A stretch of 64,000 bases of DNA, taken from positions 937,501 through 1,001,500 of the forward strand of contig JAOWBW010000389.1 of the NCBI GenBank assembly GCA_026119855.1, read 5' to 3'. Within the stretch, counting starts at the first letter, position 1. Each line of letters starts with the position of its first letter. The notes below the pieces were generated by a model that saw only the letters and a program-made list of their open reading frames with translations, was not told the DNA's origin and made no database searches. Origin of the DNA: Campanula takesimana (taxonomy: Eukaryota; Streptophyta; Magnoliopsida; Asterales; Campanulaceae). Shown piece by piece: positions 1 to 10,034 of this stretch. The translations under genes were made by a program, and so were the position numbers.

Positions 1-1061
1 CACGTTCAGGCTGGTAAGATACAAATAGCAATTTATCAGCACAAACGTGCACATTTGCCCCAGTATCTACTAACCACTCATTGGGTTCATAAACAGTACA
101 AAGTTCAGGTTTAGAGATTACATACTTGGTGATTTCGGTGGCCAAAGACTCAATTCCAGGTGCACCAGCATCCGGATCATCGTCCTTGGGTCCAATCACC
201 ATGTTCACTAGCATTTGATCCGCAGAACCTTGTGGCGCTTTTCCTTTCTTGGACGGGCAGTCCCTAGAAAAGTGCCCACCTGTTCCACAGTTCCAGCAAG
301 TCTGTTTTGCTTTTGGCTTTTTCTGGATGTTCTTTTTAGGTTTCAACTTAGAGTTATCTTTAGATCCATTTTTAATAGCTTTTCCTCTGTTCTTAGCACT
401 ATCAGTTATCAGATTGGCATTTGCCTCCACAGGTACTAACACCATTACTATGATGTACTTCCTAGATCGATATTGCATTCATCAAGTCAATGAGTGTCAA
501 GCTTCCTGTACGGCGCTTGAGACTCATACCGAATTCCTCCCAAGCACGAGGAAACTTCTCAATGATCGACATGACTACGAACTTCTCAGGAAGTTCCATA
601 GCCCCATCCTTGAGTGATTGCAATATGATCTGGAATTCATGCACTTGATCAGTAACAGATTTCCCATCAACCATCCGATACTTCAGGATCTTAGACACAC
701 AGTATTTTTCAACACCAACATCGTCAGTGTTATACTTTGTGTTAAGTGATTCCCACAGCGAAGCAGCAGTGAGTGGAGCAGAACAGTATACATCGAAGAG
801 CACATTCGACAGAGCCGAAAGAATGCATCCACGAACAACACCATCCCTCTCCGCCCACTGGGTAGCAGCATTTGCTGTTTCAGGGTCCTTATCGTCAATG
901 GCAGGGCATTTCTCTGTCAGCATACCAGTCATTCCCTTAATTGACAACCAGATCTTCATGCGCTCCTGCCAGCGCTTGAAGTTCTTTCCAGCGAACTTCT
1001 CAGGCAGATCTGAGGTGTCAACAAGGGACTTGAATGGAGCAGTATTACCAGATGAAGTCAT
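1..1061 (-). pseudogene. Ty1/copia gag-protease, partial, frameshifted
   Basis: This is the 5' coding part of a minus-strand copia retrotransposon, cut by the window edge. The first reading frame (1061 down to 462, 199 codons) is a UBN2/gag-type polyprotein: it has the conserved pattern KRWQERMKIWL near residues 29-39 and LWESLNTKYN near residues 103-112. A stop follows after about residue 199, and the reading continues in another frame. There it encodes a CCHC zinc knuckle (CWNCGTGGHFSRDC, about 310-265) and then an aspartic protease start (WLVDTGANVHVC, about 100-55) at the window edge. In life the gag packages element RNA and the protease matures the polyprotein. The start ATG lies 22 bases inside the adjoining LTR. 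The stop and frame change near 450-465 make this copy defective as a single polyprotein. Confidence 0.88.
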
Positions 1062-1082
1062 GATTAATAAATCCTCTTAGAC

Positions 1083-2168
1083 TGTTGGAATAAAATATTC
1101 GACCAGTTCAGATTAAACAGATTTAATCAATTAAAGGGGCAATCACGAATTCAATAGCAATATAGATTATAGCCAAAAGCATAACAGAAATAGCAACAGA
1201 ACGCGTACCAGGAAAAAGGCAAACAGGAAAACAAAAGGGATTCAGAATACTTATCAGATCGAGTCGCATGTATGAAGACTCTCCTAAGAGAATTTATTGC
1301 CCCCTTACTGGTGCGACAAAGAGTTACGGCAAAATCCTCCGAGGATAAAACGATCTCAGCAAACGTACCAAGAAATCTCGCACGAACAGGTACAGATGCA
1401 CTTGCGCCTGCTGTCCCACTTCGCCTGAATCGCCCGCTCAGATCAATCACAGAAACAGTGTATGGAAATGACAGATTTCGGGTTGCAAAAATCAGAAGGT
1501 ATTTTTGCGTTAGTAAATCTGAAACCGGGGATGTTATTTTATACACGTATGAAGTCGGTTTAGGGTTTTTTAGAAAGACTCTAAAACCTACCCGAATTAC
1601 AGTAGCTTATTCTTGAAGGAAAAGTAACTGCACAGTTAGAGTCCAGTTAGGAAACTGATGAGACTAACTGTTTCCGTTAGCAAAAAGGAAACTTCAAATG
1701 AATTTTGACTAAAAAGATACGCCCACGAACCGAACCATTCGCCCAAACGCCCGTGCCCGGCCCGGCCGAGCGAGCGCGCGTGTGGGGAAAGGTTCAAGTC
1801 CACCTCACATGTAACTTGAACATGAGACTATGAATTGCCTTGTAATTTATGGCACTCCAACTTCCCATTCCTATTCCATGTGGGTTGGGACAAAAAGCCT
1901 TTTATATTTCCAAACAAAGGGGAGGTTTGGCTTTCCTATCCCATGTGGGATACCAACCAACTCATTTCATCTTTGAGAATTAAAGCACTTCAATGCCCAT
2001 CTTTGAAGTCTTAGAACCATGGATTAACTCCATAATTTGGCTTTCACCAAAACACACAATTTTCTCATGCTACATCATACAATGTATATCAACATTGACC
2101 ATGATCAAACTCAAAGGGACCCACAAATAGGACCCACCCAAAGTTGACCAAATGTCAAATTTCCAACA
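1083..2168 (-). mobile_element. 5' LTR of the minus-strand copia element
   Basis: The 1086-bp segment begins TGTTGGAA and ends TTCCAACA, a perfect 8-bp terminal inverted repeat with TG...CA ends, and it directly abuts the gag start on the minus strand, where a 5' LTR should lie. A TATA box is present on the minus strand. A GC-rich patch near 1740-1785 (repeats of GCCCGG and GAGCGAGCG) lies upstream of it in the U3 part. The usual tRNA-Met PBS is not seen in the 20 bases between LTR and ATG, so either another primer is used or the PBS has decayed. The partner LTR lies outside the window. Confidence 0.75.
1534..1543 (-). promoter_or_regulatory. TATA box of copia LTR
   Basis: On the minus strand this reads TATAAAATAA. 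It sits in the middle of the 1.09-kb LTR, about 450 bases before the LTR end next to gag, a usual place for the U3/R boundary. Confidence 0.55.
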
Positions 2169-2395
2169 GTTAGTACATTTGATATGGACATGTATTTATA
2201 TGTTGAATTCAGCCACCATTTTTGGACTTAGTTTTGTGAGGGGTTATAAATTTATAATACTTCGTACTAACTAAGGTTTTCCCAAAACATTGACAATATA
2301 AAGGCGACATAATAGAGAATGACCTAGAGTATATGGCATGTTGCTGATTGGTTTCTTATTCTTGTATTGTTTTGTTGATGCTTTTTGTAGATGTC
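2169..2395. other. AT-rich intergenic sequence
   Basis: This is the outside flank of the copia LTR. The five bases after the LTR (GTTAG) would be one copy of its TSD, but the other copy is outside the window. I see no gene or clear repeat here. Confidence 0.4.
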
Positions 2396-2700
2396 GGGAA
2401 AAGCCCCGACTAGCTTAAGGGGAATTCTTTTAGAGTCGCCACTCACATTTATTTAGGAACACGAGAAAACATAATTACTATTTGAAATCAGAGGTTTGGG
2501 GGTTATGTTACGGAACGGGAAGGTGTTAGACACCCGCCCAGCCCGGCCTTAAGGCCGGTCTTACTATTAATGTGTTCTAAGTCTAGTTTAAGTTCTTCTA
2601 TGCTAACCAATTTAGAGAGTCGGGGGATTAAAGGGGTTAGAATGTAAGGAGATAACCCTTTGACTAACTTCATTATAGTGAAGTGATTATTTATGATCAT
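2396..2700 (-). mobile_element. Tat/Ogre-type gypsy PBS and LTR edge, remnant
   Basis: Read on the minus strand, the segment near 2440-2451 gives GTGGCGACTC, the start of the PBS found in the two other Tat-like elements here (28049-28065 and 31695-31712). Next to it on the plus strand is a block with GTTACGGAACGGGAAGG and GTGTTAGACACCC, a layout typical of the PBS-proximal part of Tat/Ogre LTRs. Both ends are lost. I infer a decayed LTR fragment and cannot fix its limits. Confidence 0.45.
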
Positions 2701-2879
2701 GTACCATTTATGAGAATTGCATGCTTAGGGAAATAAATAAAATGAAAGAGATGAAGTAGAGAGAATGAGTAGAAGTAGAGAAGAAGAGAGTTCAATACCT
2801 AAACCTTCAAGAAAAGGCCTTTGTTTGGCTTGAGAATATTTGGAGTAGTTTGACTATAGTGATTGTTAGAGCAACAAAC

Positions 2880-3000
2880 GAAACTTGATGGCGAAAAGTA
2901 AATCAAACACAAGAACACAAATTTACGTGGGTCACCAACTTGAGGACGTCCACGGGCGGAGGTAAAATATATTACTATTAATCGGCAATCATAGATACAA
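2880..3000. mobile_element. Copia LTR-like fragment
   Basis: The string with AAATTTACGTGGGTCACC followed by GGACGTCCACGGGCGGAG resembles a block common in Tork-type copia LTRs. A similar block occurs at 21100-21180 in this window. The orientation and ends are not clear. The surrounding 2701-3370 otherwise shows no gene; short pieces around 3180-3225 repeat the word CCATCCGTACGG. Confidence 0.3.
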
Positions 3001-3374
3001 ATCTCACTAATCTAGTTGCACGAATTATTGATCACAATAATTCCTGACTGGGCCAACCTAGATCTAGAATTACAATTTGGAACTTCTGTCTAACATATTG
3101 AACTGCTTGAACTACTCTCTAGTTTTATTTCTAGTTGACAAGTTTACAAGTTATAGAGACCTGAAGGACCTAAACCATCCGTACGGCTGGTCCTTCCCCG
3201 TGGCCAAACCATCCGTACGGACAGTCTTGGCGAGAATCTGGAAATTTCTTCTTTTTATTCCAGATTGGTCCTAAGGTTTTCTGTTTATTCCTATGATGTC
3301 CTAGCCTATCAGGTTTATCCCTAAATAGTACTAAAATCACCTCTAACTTGGTTTTTATGCCTTATAGAGGGGTT

Positions 3375-3511
3375 GAGCCCGAATTGGGGTACTTACAACC
3401 GGGTGGAGATCAACTAGCCGATGCACTTACAAAACCGTTGCCTCGAACCAGATTCACTCTCTTAATGTCCAAGATTGGTCTCTTCTCCGGATCGCCCATC
3501 TTGCGGGGGCG
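3375..3511 (+). pseudogene. Copia RNase H C-terminus and polypurine tract
   Basis: This short open stretch encodes the last residues of a copia pol protein; DQLADALTKPLPRTRF is the standard end of the RNase H region. It is followed by the purine tract around 3501-3511 (GCGGGGGCG), which primes plus-strand DNA synthesis just before the 3' LTR. The rest of the element upstream is missing, so this is the tail of a truncated copia element on the plus strand. Confidence 0.75.
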
Positions 3512-3830
3512 TGATAAGGATCCCCTAATCTCTCTCAACCGAATCACAAGGATTCTCATGATCCGCAAGTATCAACAAGTTGATTTAATTTGATTTGTAA
3601 ATATTAAAATATATTGTGTAGTTAATTTAGATAGGCCATTATCTTTTAGTTAGGGATTTGATTTCTTCTGACTACTATAAAATGTATCATCTTGCAGTGC
3701 ACTGCTTCATTTCATTTTTAGGTATACATACAACGGATTTGAAACTTTTCTTGCGTATTGAGCTACAGCGCTTCGGGACTTAATTAAGGATTTAAATTAA
3801 ATAAATAAAAAAAAAAAAAAAAAATAGCGG
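3512..3830 (+). mobile_element. 3' LTR of truncated copia (end not fixed)
   Basis: The LTR begins TGATAAGG directly after the polypurine tract. A TATA box (TATAAAAT, 3676-3683) is present. The right end could not be placed: a candidate CA is near 3735, and an A-run follows at 3809-3825. The right limit given is therefore only approximate. Confidence 0.5.
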
Positions 3831-4395
3831 CGGTTAGTTTAAAACAAAAACTCTTACCAATTGATATACTACTTTTTAGCTTAATTTAATCTCAATCAGA
3901 TGTGACTCAAAAAGATTTCATAAAATGTTCATTTATTCTTTCTTTCTTGTCTATCCTCAAATGTTAGTCTCATTTGCTTAAAAATAAGGGCTTGTCATCG
4001 AGCTGCATCTTGAGTAGGTTTAATTCTCTTTGTTCTGTGGTTCAATACTCCGTTGGCTAGAATTGAGATTAGATGGTTAGTGTTAATATCTAAGCATGAT
4101 ATACATTGTGGGTGCCCTCTCTACCATCCTAAGGTTTTAAAGGAGTTTGTTACTTAACATGGTATCAGAGCTCTTTGTTTGACAAGGTCAAGGGTTCAAA
4201 TCTTTCCGCTTGAGGGAGAGTGTTTCAAAATTACTGAATTTCCAAAATTTATAATGTAACTTTAAAATGGTTAGAAAAGTAAATCGAGACTATCATTTTA
4301 AAACGAATGGTGTATAATAGAGAACAAATATATTTAAGCTTATGCAGATATTATTATATTCTATACAAATTACATACAATGTTGTAACAAATTCT
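3831..4395. other. Region with an isolated tRNA-Met primer site
   Basis: The stretch has no gene. At 4160-4171 it holds TGGTATCAGAGC, the standard PBS for initiator tRNA-Met, directly after TTAACA, which could be the end of an LTR. No gag follows. It may be a relic of a small non-autonomous LTR element (TRIM/LARD type). The rest is AT-rich with nothing I can name. Confidence 0.4.
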
Positions 4396-4842
4396 TCAAT
4401 GTAAAACGTTCATCAAATGCCACACAACCACACCTAACGAGATTGGAAGACTGAAGATAACGAGTGCAACCAAAGCCAAAGCGAAGCTAGGCCGAGTCTC
4501 CATCAACCACCTCTGCAAAACCCCTACTCCTTCACATACATCCGACCCATAATCGTTGCTACCGTAATACATTTTCTCCCACTCCATCCAATTTTCCGGC
4601 ACTTTTTTCTCCTCCATTTCCGCCTCGCGAATTCTCATCCTCAAAACAATCATGTTGTCATCCACCAATTTCCCGTTATACCCTTTACGATCATAATTAC
4701 TAGCATAATCTCCCCTCGACGCAAACACAGCTTCTGATGACCTCTTTCCATTGGAAAAGGTCGTTTCACCCGGAAATAATCGAGTCGTCCGAAGATGAAG
4801 ATTGACGGGAGGAAATGAAAATGGTGCTATGGCTTTGAACAT
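4396..4842 (-). CDS. Small plastid-type membrane protein, function unknown
   Basis: This single-exon gene encodes 148 residues. I believe it is a real host gene: the frame is open, it has its own TATA box at a normal distance, and its composition is unlike a random shadow ORF. Residues 1-40 are rich in S, T, R and P with few acids, like a plastid transit peptide. Residues 63-117 form a charged block with a striking patch VPENWMEWEK followed by YYGSNDYGSDVCEGVGVLQR. Residues 119-143 are a hydrophobic membrane span, with a five-residue tail. I recall short plant proteins with a similar W-E-W-E patch and C-terminal span, but no established function, so none is given. The gene sits alone between a decayed LTR relic and DNA transposon relics. 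A shared promoter or partner gene is not visible. Confidence 0.72.
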   Translation of the reverse strand: MFKAIAPFSFPPVNLHLRTTRLFPGETTFSNGKRSSEAVFASRGDYASNYDRKGYNGKLVDDNMIVLRMRIREAEMEEKKVPENWMEWEKMYYGSNDYGSDVCEGVGVLQRWLMETRPSFALALVALVIFSLPISLGVVVWHLMNVLH

Positions 4843-4937
4843 GTTGTTTACTCAATATTAATGAGATCTGAGAAATATGTTTGTTTGTTTTTTTTAGCAA
4901 AGAAATATTATGGTGTACGAATGGATATTAATATGTG

Positions 4938-4945
4938 TATTTATA
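4938..4945 (-). promoter_or_regulatory. TATA box of the 148-residue gene
   Basis: On the minus strand this reads TATAAATA, about 95 bases before the ATG at 4842. That would give a 5' leader of roughly 60-70 bases. The poly-T/poly-A tract next to it (4957-4975) may help to exclude nucleosomes. Confidence 0.6.
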
Positions 4946-5296
4946 AGGGGGTTTGAAAAAAAAAAAAAAAAAGAAGAAAAAACGCGTATGGGAAATGATT
5001 GGAGTGGACAAGTGGATTTGTGAGTTTTATTTATTTGTGTTGGACTTGGGACAATGACATAATTAAGGCACGCGGGAAAATTGAAATTTGGGGGATTTGT
5101 GTTGTAAATACTTGGAAGGTAAGTTATTGATGATGTTGAGTGTAGAGAGGAATTATTAGGGGGTGGGGCGGCCATTTTATCTGGAAGATTTTTATGTCAC
5201 CTCTTGACTTTACTAGGCAATGATTTTCGTTACGTTTGTCAAGAAAATGAAACAAGTTTCTTGGAAATAAGGGTTTTTTTTATCATGTGCCCAATA

Positions 5297-5563
5297 CTCT
5301 CTCCAGTCCAAAATAACTGTCACTTTTGAGACAAAATTTTGGGTTCAAAATAACTGTCACTTTTGAGCTAAATGTCATTCTTACCCTTGCTTTGAAACTT
5401 GTTTTGCTTTATTAATTGTCTTAGTTGTGAGACATTAGTGTAGTAATTATGCATATTTAATAGGGGTAAAATTGACACTTTTATCACTAAATCATGATAT
5501 TAATTGCTTTCCTTAAGAATTGTGCAAAGGAAAAAAAAAACAGTTATTTTGGACCGGAGTGAG
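5297..5563. mobile_element. Stowaway MITE
   Basis: The element begins CTCTCTCCAGTCCAAAATAA and ends in the reverse of CTCACTCCGGTCCAAAATAA. It is flanked by the TA dinucleotide on both sides (5295-5296 and 5564-5565), the Tc1/mariner-type TSD. Its length is 267 bp and it has no coding capacity. It lies in the left arm of the larger TIR element. Confidence 0.85.
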
Positions 5564-5869
5564 TAATATCAGATTCCTTAGTAAATAGTGTAGAATTGAT
5601 CTTTAATTAATGAGCTCTATTAATATGTTTTTTTTAATGAATGAGCCCTATTAATACAGTTGGTTCTTAATTAATGAGCCCTATTAACTTTTGGATTGTG
5701 CAAAATTAATTAAGTATCCCTCCAACTTTACAATGTCCCTTCCATTTAGCTTAACGAACTTCATTTACTGGATTAAAAAAAAAAAACTTTCATTTACTTA
5801 TAGAGTCTAAACAAGATTTCAATCGCAAATGAATGTTTTAATCCTCAATTTTTAGAAAGAAAAAACACA

Positions 5870-6129
5870 CTTCCTCTGTTCAAGCTCAAATTATATATAA
5901 AAAAATGAGTGTTAGAATTAAGGAGAGTTATAATATTAAGTGTTGTTGTAAGTATGGATAGTGGGTAAATATTATTAATGGGTAGGAAATAGTGAGTTAG
6001 TTAATTAGTTGATGTGAGTATAACATGTGAGTTCTATTTAAATAAAATTATAAAGTTTACATTTTTTAAGTACAATTTTAAGTAGAACGCTTAACTGAAA
6101 TTTTATATTTTTAAATGAGACGGAAGGAG
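5870..6129. mobile_element. Stowaway-like MITE, diverged
   Basis: The left end CTTCCTCTGTTCAAGC and the right end ...GAGACGGAAGGAG are imperfect inverted repeats of the Stowaway type. TA follows the right end. The 260-bp AT-rich interior is non-coding. Confidence 0.6.
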
Positions 6130-6550
6130 TACAAACTAAAACCAACTAGTATATGTAGCACAGATTCGGAACATAAAATTTCAATATGGGATTATGTAGC
6201 AACAGAATTAACATGTTAAAGCAAGTTGATTAGTCTTGGACCATAGAGCTCTGATGCCTAAATATCTTATTTTCCAAATTTATCGTAAATATTATAGTTT
6301 TTACGTTTATTTTACTATTTATTTCTCCAATGACTGTTTAAAATTTATTTTAGAGGACACTAAAAAACCAATAATTTTTATACAACTAAATGAAAAAAAA
6401 AATTATAGATATTTTTTTATCCACATTTTTTATATTTAATTTTACAAATATAAAGAAAATAGTGAAAACAGTTTGGTTACAAAACACTTAAGGCCAATTT
6501 TATTTTATTTTTCAAAAAAAGTTATTTATTTGGGATAATTTTTTAACAAT

Positions 6551-6735
6551 GTACCACTCCGTCCCATACTTATCGCTAGTAGGCGTCCCATACTTATTGC
6601 TACTTACCCAAAATGTTCACTTTTCTCTCTCCTATCCACTCACAAAACTATTCACTAACTTATTTTCTCGCTCCCACCCGCTCACAATACTTACTTTTCC
6701 AATATATAATTTTAATCCCCATACACTCCCATTTG
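6551..6735. mobile_element. Truncated Stowaway MITE
   Basis: This copy shares long stretches with the complete MITE at 12110-12332 (CCCATACTTATTGCTACTTA, then CACTTTTCTCTCTCCTATCC). It stops at CCCATTTGGGAACAGAG, so the right terminal repeat is lost. Confidence 0.7.
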
Positions 6736-7125
6736 GGAACAGAGAAAATACTTTCTATATGTTTTAATTGTACTATGTCTTTTGGTTTTTAAAATTGGGG
6801 ATAAAAACTAACAATGCTTTTCAATAAATAATTGGGAATAAAAACTTAAGTTTGTCAATTCTTTGATTGAAATCTTGTTTTGACTCCATAAATAAAATAA
6901 AGTTTATGCTAAACTAAACGGAGGGAACATGATACTTAATTTTGTTAATCCCAAAGTTGTTTTCTTTACAATACTCATTCATTAAAAACAAACCACATAT
7001 TAATAGAGCTCATTAATTAAAGATTAATTCTACACTATTTACAATGGAATCTAATATTATTAACATGTGCCCATGGGCACATGTTAGAAAAACCCATAAT
7101 AATAATCTAATTTTGTGATCCTGCA

Positions 7126-7410
7126 CTCTCTCCGGACTCAATTATAAGCAACAAAAGTGGATTTTTTTTGGACCTAAATATAAGCAACTCTAAGGGATTT
7201 CAAGACCATTTAATACTCTCTTACCAAAACTGCCCCTATTTAATTATTCATTTTCAAATACAAGTGCACATTTATTATACATTTAATATGAGGATATATT
7301 AGTAATTATAACATGTTTTTATTATAAAATCAAAACAATTAACTAACTTAACTATTTTCTTAATAGGTGTGATTTCAGTTATTTTTGCTTATATTTGAGA
7401 CCGGAGGGAG
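7126..7410. mobile_element. Stowaway MITE
   Basis: The left end CTCTCTCCGGACTCAATTAT and the right end, reversed, CTCCCTCCGGTCTCAAATAT are inverted repeats. TA follows on the right; the left flank reads CA, so one TSD copy has changed. The length is 285 bp. Confidence 0.8.
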
Positions 7411-7443
7411 TATTTTGAATAGTGTAATTAGTCAAATATTCTA

Positions 7444-7617
7444 AGGGCAATGCTAGGCTTAAAAAAGAAGTTTACAAAATGAAGGTTACAAGGTGTGGTG
7501 GCGATATTTTATTGGCCACATCGATAGTGGACCCGAACACACTCATATTAAAAACACCAATGCAATTATGACACCTCATTTTGTAAGCCACATTTTGTAG
7601 CCATCTTTTGTAACTTT
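7444..7617 (+). repeat. Four-copy MITE family, copy A
   Basis: This is the first of four related pieces in 1.5 kb (also 8302-8485, 8504-8662, 8811-8989). The shared core has GGGCAATGCTAGG-type ends, a block like GGTGGCGATATTTTATTGG, a block with ACACTCATATTAAAAACACC, and an end block CATTTTGTAAGCCACA. It is non-coding. It may belong to a hAT- or Mutator-type MITE family; I could not find a TSD. Confidence 0.6.
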
Positions 7618-8301
7618 ATTATTTCCCACTATATACTTTACATATTTATCTTAAAATAATAAGGTTCTTACAGATAGTGCAGAGGTAAAGTAGGAGGGCT
7701 TTTACAGAATCATCGATGATTTGAATTAATTTTACCGAACGCAAAGATTTGGTGTTCTTTATCTGCCTTTTTAGGGGTTCACTCACGCTTAAGGGAGGTT
7801 CAAGGGAGGAGGATTGCTATGTTGAACGTCCTGTCCAAGTACATATAAGTTGAATCCGCATCCGGATTTATTTGAGTGTCAAAACATGAAGGAAGACTGT
7901 AACACCCCATAATTCTACTCTGATCATAAAAAAAGTTGCAAAATACGGCTCAATATTGACATGGTTGTTCCTAATTCAAGGACCGATATTTTTATTTCGT
8001 CAATTTTAGGGTGGGTATGGTAAAAAAAAAAAAATTGTTAGTTTGGGGCTAGCTGACGAAATTCGTTAGAAAACTCGGTTAAGTCATCATGATCCGAGCA
8101 CATAATAGATAAATGGGTTGATTTGGAATGGTTATTAGTTTCTAAGGTCAAATACTATTTTTAAACTAAGGTTAAAAATAATTTTTTCCTCAAATCGATA
8201 TTGATTTGGAAAACTGAGTCTTATTATGTTAGTATATGCATCATTTATTAGTTTTTAATATATAATCATTTCAAACTAGCTCATTTGGGGAGAGAAATTA
8301 G
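7618..8301. mobile_element. Possible gypsy LTR edge in AT-rich sequence
   Basis: No gene is present. At 7898 the sequence TGTAACACCCCATAATTC follows a purine-rich stretch (ATGAAGGAAGAC), which looks like a polypurine tract and the start of a gypsy-type 3' LTR. The right end of such an LTR was not found and no pol domain precedes it, so this is a weak call. Confidence 0.25.
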
Positions 8302-8485
8302 AATAATACTAGAGGCACAAAAAAGTCATAAAATCTTGCTCACAAAATCCTAGGTGTAATGATTTAATTGATGTTTTTAATTAGAGTGTGGCAGGTCCAT
8401 TATCGATGCAACCAATAAAATATCGCCACCTCATGTTGTGAGCAAGATTTTGAGAGTTTATTTTGTGCCCCTAACATTGCTCGAG
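8302..8485 (-). repeat. Four-copy MITE family, copy B
   Basis: In reverse orientation this copy begins GAGCAATGTTAGGGGCACAA. It then has GAGGTGGCGATATTTTATTG and CACACTCTAATTAAAAACAT, and ends near AGTATTATTC. It is the best preserved of the four, about 184 bp, with inverted ends of about 20 bp (GTGCCTCTAGTATT and GTGCCCCTAACATT). Confidence 0.65.
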
Positions 8486-8503
8486 AAATTAATTTTAGTT
8501 ACG

Positions 8504-8662
8504 ACAATGTTAAGGATACAAAAGAAGTTCACAAATAGATGTATACAAAATGAGGTGGTAGTATTCTATTTATTGCATCGTGAACCCATTAAATTCTAAT
8601 TAAAAGCGCCAATAAAATTGTATTACATCATTTTGTGGACCAAATTTAGTGACTCTTTTTTT
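8504..8662 (+). repeat. Four-copy MITE family, copy C
   Basis: The copy begins ACAATGTTAAGGATACAAAA and keeps the GAGGTGGTAGTATTC and AATTCTAATTAAAAGCGCC blocks in the same orientation as copy A. It sits about 20 bp from copy B in the opposite orientation. Confidence 0.55.
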
Positions 8663-8810
8663 TTACTTTATTATTATCCTTTAATTTTTATAAATTTAAA
8701 ATTTGCATCTGACCCCTTCTAAAAACTTATACTCCTACTTAAATCATTTTAAATTAACTTGTTTGTCTATCACGTAGCACATGCCAACAGGGTGTGAGTT
8801 TTCTCAAGAA

Positions 8811-8989
8811 TTTTGTTAAGCACAAAAAAGTCACAAAATTTAGCTCACAAAATCTTAAATGTAATAATTTTATTAATGTTTTTAATTAGAGTGTGCGAGT
8901 TCACTATCGATGCAACCAATAAAATATCACAATCTCATTGTGTGAGTAAGATTTTGTGATTTTCTTTTGTGTCCCGAGCAATGACCCTA
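8811..8989 (-). repeat. Four-copy MITE family, copy D
   Basis: The copy has the same orientation as copy B. It shares GATGCAACCAATAAAATATC and TTTTTAATTAGAGTGTG with copy B and ends in GTGTCCCGAGCAATG. Confidence 0.6.
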
Positions 8990-9252
8990 AACCGATAACT
9001 TTTCGGACCCTAAATTGATGAAGGTAAAATAATTTACTTGGATTGAGAAAACTATACCAATATTGGCGTTATTTCGTTATATGTTGATATATTAATACTT
9101 ATTTGGAGACAGATAAAAAAAAGTTGTCGCTTTTATTATGAGAGGCAAATGGACAAAGAGTCGGTCCTCTGAAAAACACGTTTTACACTAAGCTAAGGAA
9201 AAACGTGTTTTTCCCAATTGTCTTCTCTAATATTATCATGTACCTTTTCTAA
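8990..9252. other. Non-coding spacer with a hairpin
   Basis: There is no gene. At about 9172-9217 the words AAAAACACGTTTT and AAAAACGTGTTTTT flank a short loop and would form a stem. A related hairpin occurs at 11490-11540 (AAAACACGTTTTACAC and GTGTAAAACGCGTTTT). Confidence 0.35.
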
Positions 9253-9262
9253 TATTACAAAG
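9253..9262. repeat. 10-bp target-site duplication, left copy
   Basis: TATTACAAAG occurs here and again at 10771-10780, directly outside the two ends of the inverted-repeat element 9263-10770. The match is perfect. Confidence 0.9.
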
Positions 9263-9852
9263 GGGTTAATGACAATTTAGACCCTAAAGTGATATACCAC
9301 CCTCCCAAACGAACCCTGATGTTTTTTTTTCGTCAGATCAGACCTTGACGTGTAAAAAACTCGCCAGTTAGGGTCTTTTTTACGGATTTCGTTAAAAACC
9401 CAGTTAAAAAGTATGTGCCATGCACGTGACTAACAAAATTGGGTAGTTTGAATAGATATTTCTTTCAGGGGGTTTAATGAAAATTCTAAATTTAATAAGG
9501 CTTGAAAATCAAAATAATTATTAAAATATCAAATAAAAGGAGTTTAAATTTTATTTTCAAAATATTAAATGAAAAGTAAAGAAAATTAAATAATTAATTT
9601 TAAAATAAAGTAATCATCAAAATTTACAAAAAAAATAATAATAATAAATAAATAATAAATAAATAAGTTTATTAGTTTAAAATATGCTGCACAAAGGTTA
9701 TTGAATTTTAGAATATTTAATGCTAATGAATGTACAATGTTTATGTGATTAATTTAATATTTAAAATCTTTTTTAATCAAATTCCATCATTTTGCCAAAA
9801 AAAAAGGGGGGAGGGGGGGGGGGGACTTTAACCCTTCCAGTCTTCTTCTTCC

Positions 9853-10034
9853 CAGTGGCGGAGCCAGGAATTTTCTCAATGGGGCAAAAGTTACACAATA
9901 AATTTAACTGTATTTTCATCATGGGGGCAAAAAAATCTAATGTACAAAGGGGCAATCACTAAACTCCCAAATTTTTTAACACTAGTAATTTTTATTTTTA
10001 CACACCCCCTTTGGCCTTGGGTAGCTCCGCCCTG
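9853..10034. mobile_element. hAT-type MITE nested in the Mutator-like element
   Basis: The 182-bp element begins CAGTGGCGGAGCCAGG and ends, reversed, CAGGGCGGAGCTACCC. It is flanked by a perfect 8-bp duplication, CTTCTTCC (9845-9852 and 10035-10042), the TSD length of hAT elements. It is non-coding and inserted after the Mutator-like element formed. Confidence 0.85.

Larger units (their letters stand above)
5271..7095. mobile_element. Terminal-inverted-repeat DNA element with nested MITEs
   Basis: The left end begins GGGTTTTTTTTATCATGTGC and the right end, read in reverse, begins GGGTTTTTCTAACATGTGC. The match continues over roughly 100 bases in each arm (for example TAAATAGTGTAGAATT and TTTAATTAATGAGCTCTATT). 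The right arm also has the small palindrome CATGTGCCCATGGGCACATG (7055-7084). The left arm is split by a Stowaway MITE. The interior is AT-rich, non-coding, and holds two further MITE-like pieces. I see no clean TSD, so the family (Mutator-like or foldback) is only inferred from the long TIRs. Confidence 0.6.

Noticed and set aside
4141..4260. Cassandra TRIM element
   Set aside because: The tRNA-Met PBS fits, but no 5S-rRNA-like promoter sequence is present nearby.
5297..5563. Left TIR arm counted as continuous
   Set aside because: The Stowaway MITE interrupts it; the arm is continuous only when the MITE is ignored.
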